DNA of 24,258 bases. It comes from a virus. Location: IMG/VR virus record IMGVR_UViG_3300044655_000757, positions 1-24,258 of that record, one strand, 5' to 3'. This document shows, piece by piece, positions 23,136 through 24,258 of the stretch. The notes under the pieces are model-generated. The model was given only the letters and a program-made list of their open reading frames with translations, made no database searches and was not told the origin of the DNA. A program made the position numbers and the translations under genes. How positions within the stretch are numbered: the stretch's first letter is position 1; every line of letters starts with the position of its first letter.

Positions 23136-23191
23136 ATCGGTTTAGATATAATAAAAGCTATCGGCATTCCGGTTGCATAGTTTGTGTGTAT

Positions 23192-23213
23192 CAGGCACCT
23201 AACCAGATGCCTG
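23192..23213 (-). ncRNA. Stable minus-strand RNA hairpin
   Basis: Transcribed from the minus strand, CAGGCATCT, loop GGTT and AGGTGCCTG form a 9-bp stem with one G-U pair. On the plus strand the same position is a C-A mismatch, so the structure favours minus-strand RNA, in line with the other minus-strand signals in 23200-24258. No larger known RNA family was recognised. Confidence 0.35.
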
Positions 23214-23239
23214 TTCAATCCTAGCCTGCCCACACGATC

Positions 23240-23344
23240 CTACAGCGGGGCCTGATATCCTTTAACTCGTTTAACCTTTGTGATTAGTCTAGCGGCTGCA
23301 TCACCGTGTGTCATCATTACACGCAATTTGGTTGCGCTGGACAT
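23240..23344 (-). CDS. Possible 34-residue basic mini-gene
   Basis: The minus-strand ORF MSSATKLRVMMTHGDAAARL then ITKVKRVKGYQAPL ends within a copy of the repeated TACAGCGGGG motif, whose reverse complement supplies the last codons and the stop. A sigma70-like minus-strand promoter lies about 60 bases upstream (23406-23434), but no ribosome binding site is visible. An upstream in-frame extension to 23434 is Ile/Leu-rich and overlaps the promoter, so it is less likely. Confidence 0.3.
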   Translation of the reverse strand: MSSATKLRVMMTHGDAAARLITKVKRVKGYQAPL

Positions 23345-23405
23345 GTTATACATATATAATTTTTGTGTTAGCATTGTTGTTATAGTAAGTAAGTTAAAAA
23401 AATAT

Positions 23406-23434
23406 ATTATAGCAAGTAAACGTATAAAATGCAA
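23406..23434 (-). promoter_or_regulatory. Minus-strand sigma70-type promoter with extended -10
   Basis: Read on the minus strand: TTGCAT (23434-23429), 17-base spacer, TATAAT (23411-23406) preceded by TGC, an extended -10 element. It points toward the 34-residue ORF ending at 23240. Confidence 0.5.
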
Positions 23435-23693
23435 GTATGTGTTTAACCGTGTAACCTTACAGCGGGGTATTGATATAGCATGGTGATTCCTCTATATGGA
23501 ATATCATACAATCCATACTAACTAGCGCAAAATTTGCGTGTAAGCTGTTTTATTGTGTATAGTGCTATAGCTGTATTGCTTAGTGTATAAACGTGCTGTG
23601 TACATGCGTTAAAACGTAAATTTTACATATATTGTTTTAATATTGTGTAAGTGTTACACGCATATACTAAAACGTGCTATGTTACAGCGGGGT

Positions 23694-23723
23694 ATTATAG
23701 CATATGGCATTTCGAATAGTCAA
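23694..23723 (-). promoter_or_regulatory. Minus-strand sigma70-type promoter abutting a TACAGCGGGG copy
   Basis: Read on the minus strand: TTGACT (23723-23718), 18-base spacer, TATAAT (23699-23694), with TGC in front of the -10. The predicted start of transcription falls inside the repeated motif at 23683-23692. Confidence 0.5.
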
Positions 23724-23734
23724 GTATAGTTAGT

Positions 23735-23833
23735 TTATCGAATACCAAACCTCCAAGAGTCTCCAATGACCGGAATGCCGTTATGTTTGATGGATCGATC
23801 AAAAGGAAACCCCATATGTGTTATGCGGCACAT
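23735..23833 (-). CDS. Possible 32-residue mini-gene
   Basis: The minus-strand ORF MCRITHMGFPFDRSIKHNGI then PVIGDSWRFGIR looks protein-like and is richer in G+C than the surrounding noncoding DNA. An internal Met at 23815 gives 26 residues. No ribosome binding site is evident. The codons for NGIPV contain CGGCATTCCGGT, which also occurs inverted at 23162-23173. Confidence 0.25.
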   Translation of the reverse strand: MCRITHMGFPFDRSIKHNGIPVIGDSWRFGIR

Positions 23834-23959
23834 ACAGGGTTAAGTGGAGCGTGTGTATTAGGTATGGTAGATAGAAATGTTAGTTAAGGTATCCGTACAG
23901 CGGGGTCAATGTGTGCCATACGTTTCAATATCATGTAATGCTACAGCGGGGCCTATTTA

Positions 23960-24037
23960 CTACTTCTTGTTACGTCTTAGTACTCGACGAACTGCTTTTT
24001 TGTTTGCTGTAGTTGCTCGGTCTGATCGTCTTGCCAT
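23960..24037 (-). CDS. 25-residue arginine/lysine-rich mini-protein
   Basis: The minus-strand ORF MARRSDRATTANKKAVRRVL followed by RRNKK has a clear ribosome binding site (AGGAGT, seven bases before the ATG) that makes it the best supported of the short ORFs here. Ten of 25 residues are Arg or Lys and only one is acidic, which suggests nucleic acid binding or contact with an acidic partner, possibly as one amphipathic helix. It lies about 28 bases downstream of a strong hairpin (24065-24094) and just before a TACAGCGGGG copy. It is too short to assign to a family. Confidence 0.5.
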   Translation of the reverse strand: MARRSDRATTANKKAVRRVLRRNKK

Positions 24038-24064
24038 TGTCGTTACTCCTATTTGTAGTGTTAA

Positions 24065-24094
24065 AATGCAAGCACTGTAAAAAGTGCTTGCATT
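24065..24094. terminator. 12-bp hairpin, bidirectional terminator candidate
   Basis: AATGCAAGCACT (24065-24076), loop GTAAAA and AGTGCTTGCATT (24083-24094) form a perfect stem. On the minus strand it is followed by TTTT and lies about ten bases after the stop of the partial gene at the right edge. The minus-strand late-promoter-like AATAAATA (24101-24094) abuts it. Confidence 0.75.
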
Positions 24095-24103
24095 ATTTAT
24101 TGC

Positions 24104-24258
24104 TTAGTTAATTACAGTGTTTTTAACTTTGTTAACATACTTGTTAAACGTTTTTTTAGTTACACACTTAATGTAAGCATTGTTAATATTTGCTTGCGTT
24201 AAGTTAGCATTTTGCGCAAGTGTTAGCGTATAACTTACACTGTTAGCACTTGCAAAAC
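24104..24258 (-). CDS. 3' end of a minus-strand gene running off the window
   Basis: From the window edge a minus-strand frame reads 50 residues to a stop at 24104-24106: FASANSVSYTLTLAQNANLT, then QANINNAYIKCVTKKTFNKY and VNKVKNTVIN. The frame is open from the edge with a protein-like, Asn/Thr/Lys-rich composition, and it is closed by a hairpin terminator ten bases further on. The start and most of the protein lie outside the window, so no function can be named. It shares strand with the 25-residue mini-gene, which follows it. Confidence 0.6.
   Translation of the reverse strand, partial: FASANSVSYTLTLAQNANLTQANINNAYIKCVTKKTFNKYVNKVKNTVIN

Larger units (their letters stand above)
23241..23951. 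repeat. Dispersed TACAGCGGGG motif at roughly 220-bp spacing
   Basis: TACAGCGGGG occurs at 23241, 23458, 23683, 23896 and 23942, all in the same orientation, with gaps of 217, 225, 213 and 46 bases. A sixth copy, AACAGCGGGG, interrupts the tandem array at 21847. I found none in the first 21 kb. The DNA between copies is not homologous, so only the motif is repeated. Apart from the low-confidence mini-genes noted, I see no ordinary gene in 22927-23959. Confidence 0.75.

Noticed and set aside
22933-23145. Plus-strand 70-codon reading frame beginning MSATRKGCTF
   Set aside because: Its start lies in the terminator hairpin after 22741-22926 and the protein is rich in Cys, His and Phe with no family likeness.
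23160-23260. Possible tRNA, prompted by GTTCAATCC at 23213-23221
   Set aside because: The bases flanking the T-loop-like sequence do not form a 5-bp T stem and no anticodon arm with a 7-base loop can be placed.
23241-23951. Shared peptide PAV(R/G) encoded on the minus strand at copies of the TACAGCGGGG motif
   Set aside because: The frame is not conserved: some copies are preceded immediately by stops in that frame, so the conservation is at DNA or RNA level.

Overview
The window is one piece of a tailed double-stranded DNA phage of the T4-like (contractile-tailed) group. It carries the packaging motor gp17, the ssDNA-binding protein gp32, the recombinase UvsX, the helicase UvsW, the primase gp61 and the helicase gp41, plus copies of the T4-type late promoter octamer NATAAATA. 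The AT-rich composition and several conserved unknowns that I associate with T4-like phages from sea water suggest a marine myovirus. That is inference from memory. No photosynthesis or other host-type genes are present, so the host is not identifiable.

Layout. 1-854: the end of an intein followed by the nuclease half of gp17. 866-5104: a large unknown protein and two tandem paralogues with a peptidoglycan-binding-like module, all probably virion-related. 5105-6307: gp32 with a structured leader and a dual early/late promoter. 6367-8881: a GIY-YIG homing endonuclease wedged against uvsX, then uvsX and two small conserved genes. 8929-14389: an unknown gene, uvsW interrupted by a 373-residue LAGLIDADG intein in its Walker A motif, and three tightly coupled unknowns. 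14444-15010: a miniature protein resembling DNA polymerase III alpha. 15007-15384: a lone minus-strand gene. 15409-16206: a probable structural protein. 16238-18624: gp61 and gp41 behind a consensus sigma70-like promoter. 18660-20779: two proteins with short N-termini resembling T4 capsid-targeting peptides.

20780-24258 differs in character: about 3.5 kb with few genes, dense palindromes, tandem repeats, inverted repeats and terminators. It holds a minus-strand gene (21022-21240), two small plus-strand genes each closed by a strong intrinsic terminator (22243-22674, 22741-22926), and at the right end a 25-residue basic mini-gene and the 3' end of another gene on the minus strand. A decamer, TACAGCGGGG, recurs at roughly 220-base intervals. 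This looks like a control or replication region, but that role is inferred from structure only.

The genes form two working sets. gp32, UvsX, UvsW, gp61, gp41 and perhaps the PolIII-like protein serve replication and recombination. gp17, the paralogue pair, 15409-16206 and the two proteins at 18660-20779 belong to particle assembly or to proteins packaged in the head. Three selfish elements (two inteins and one free-standing endonuclease) sit in or beside the ATPase genes.
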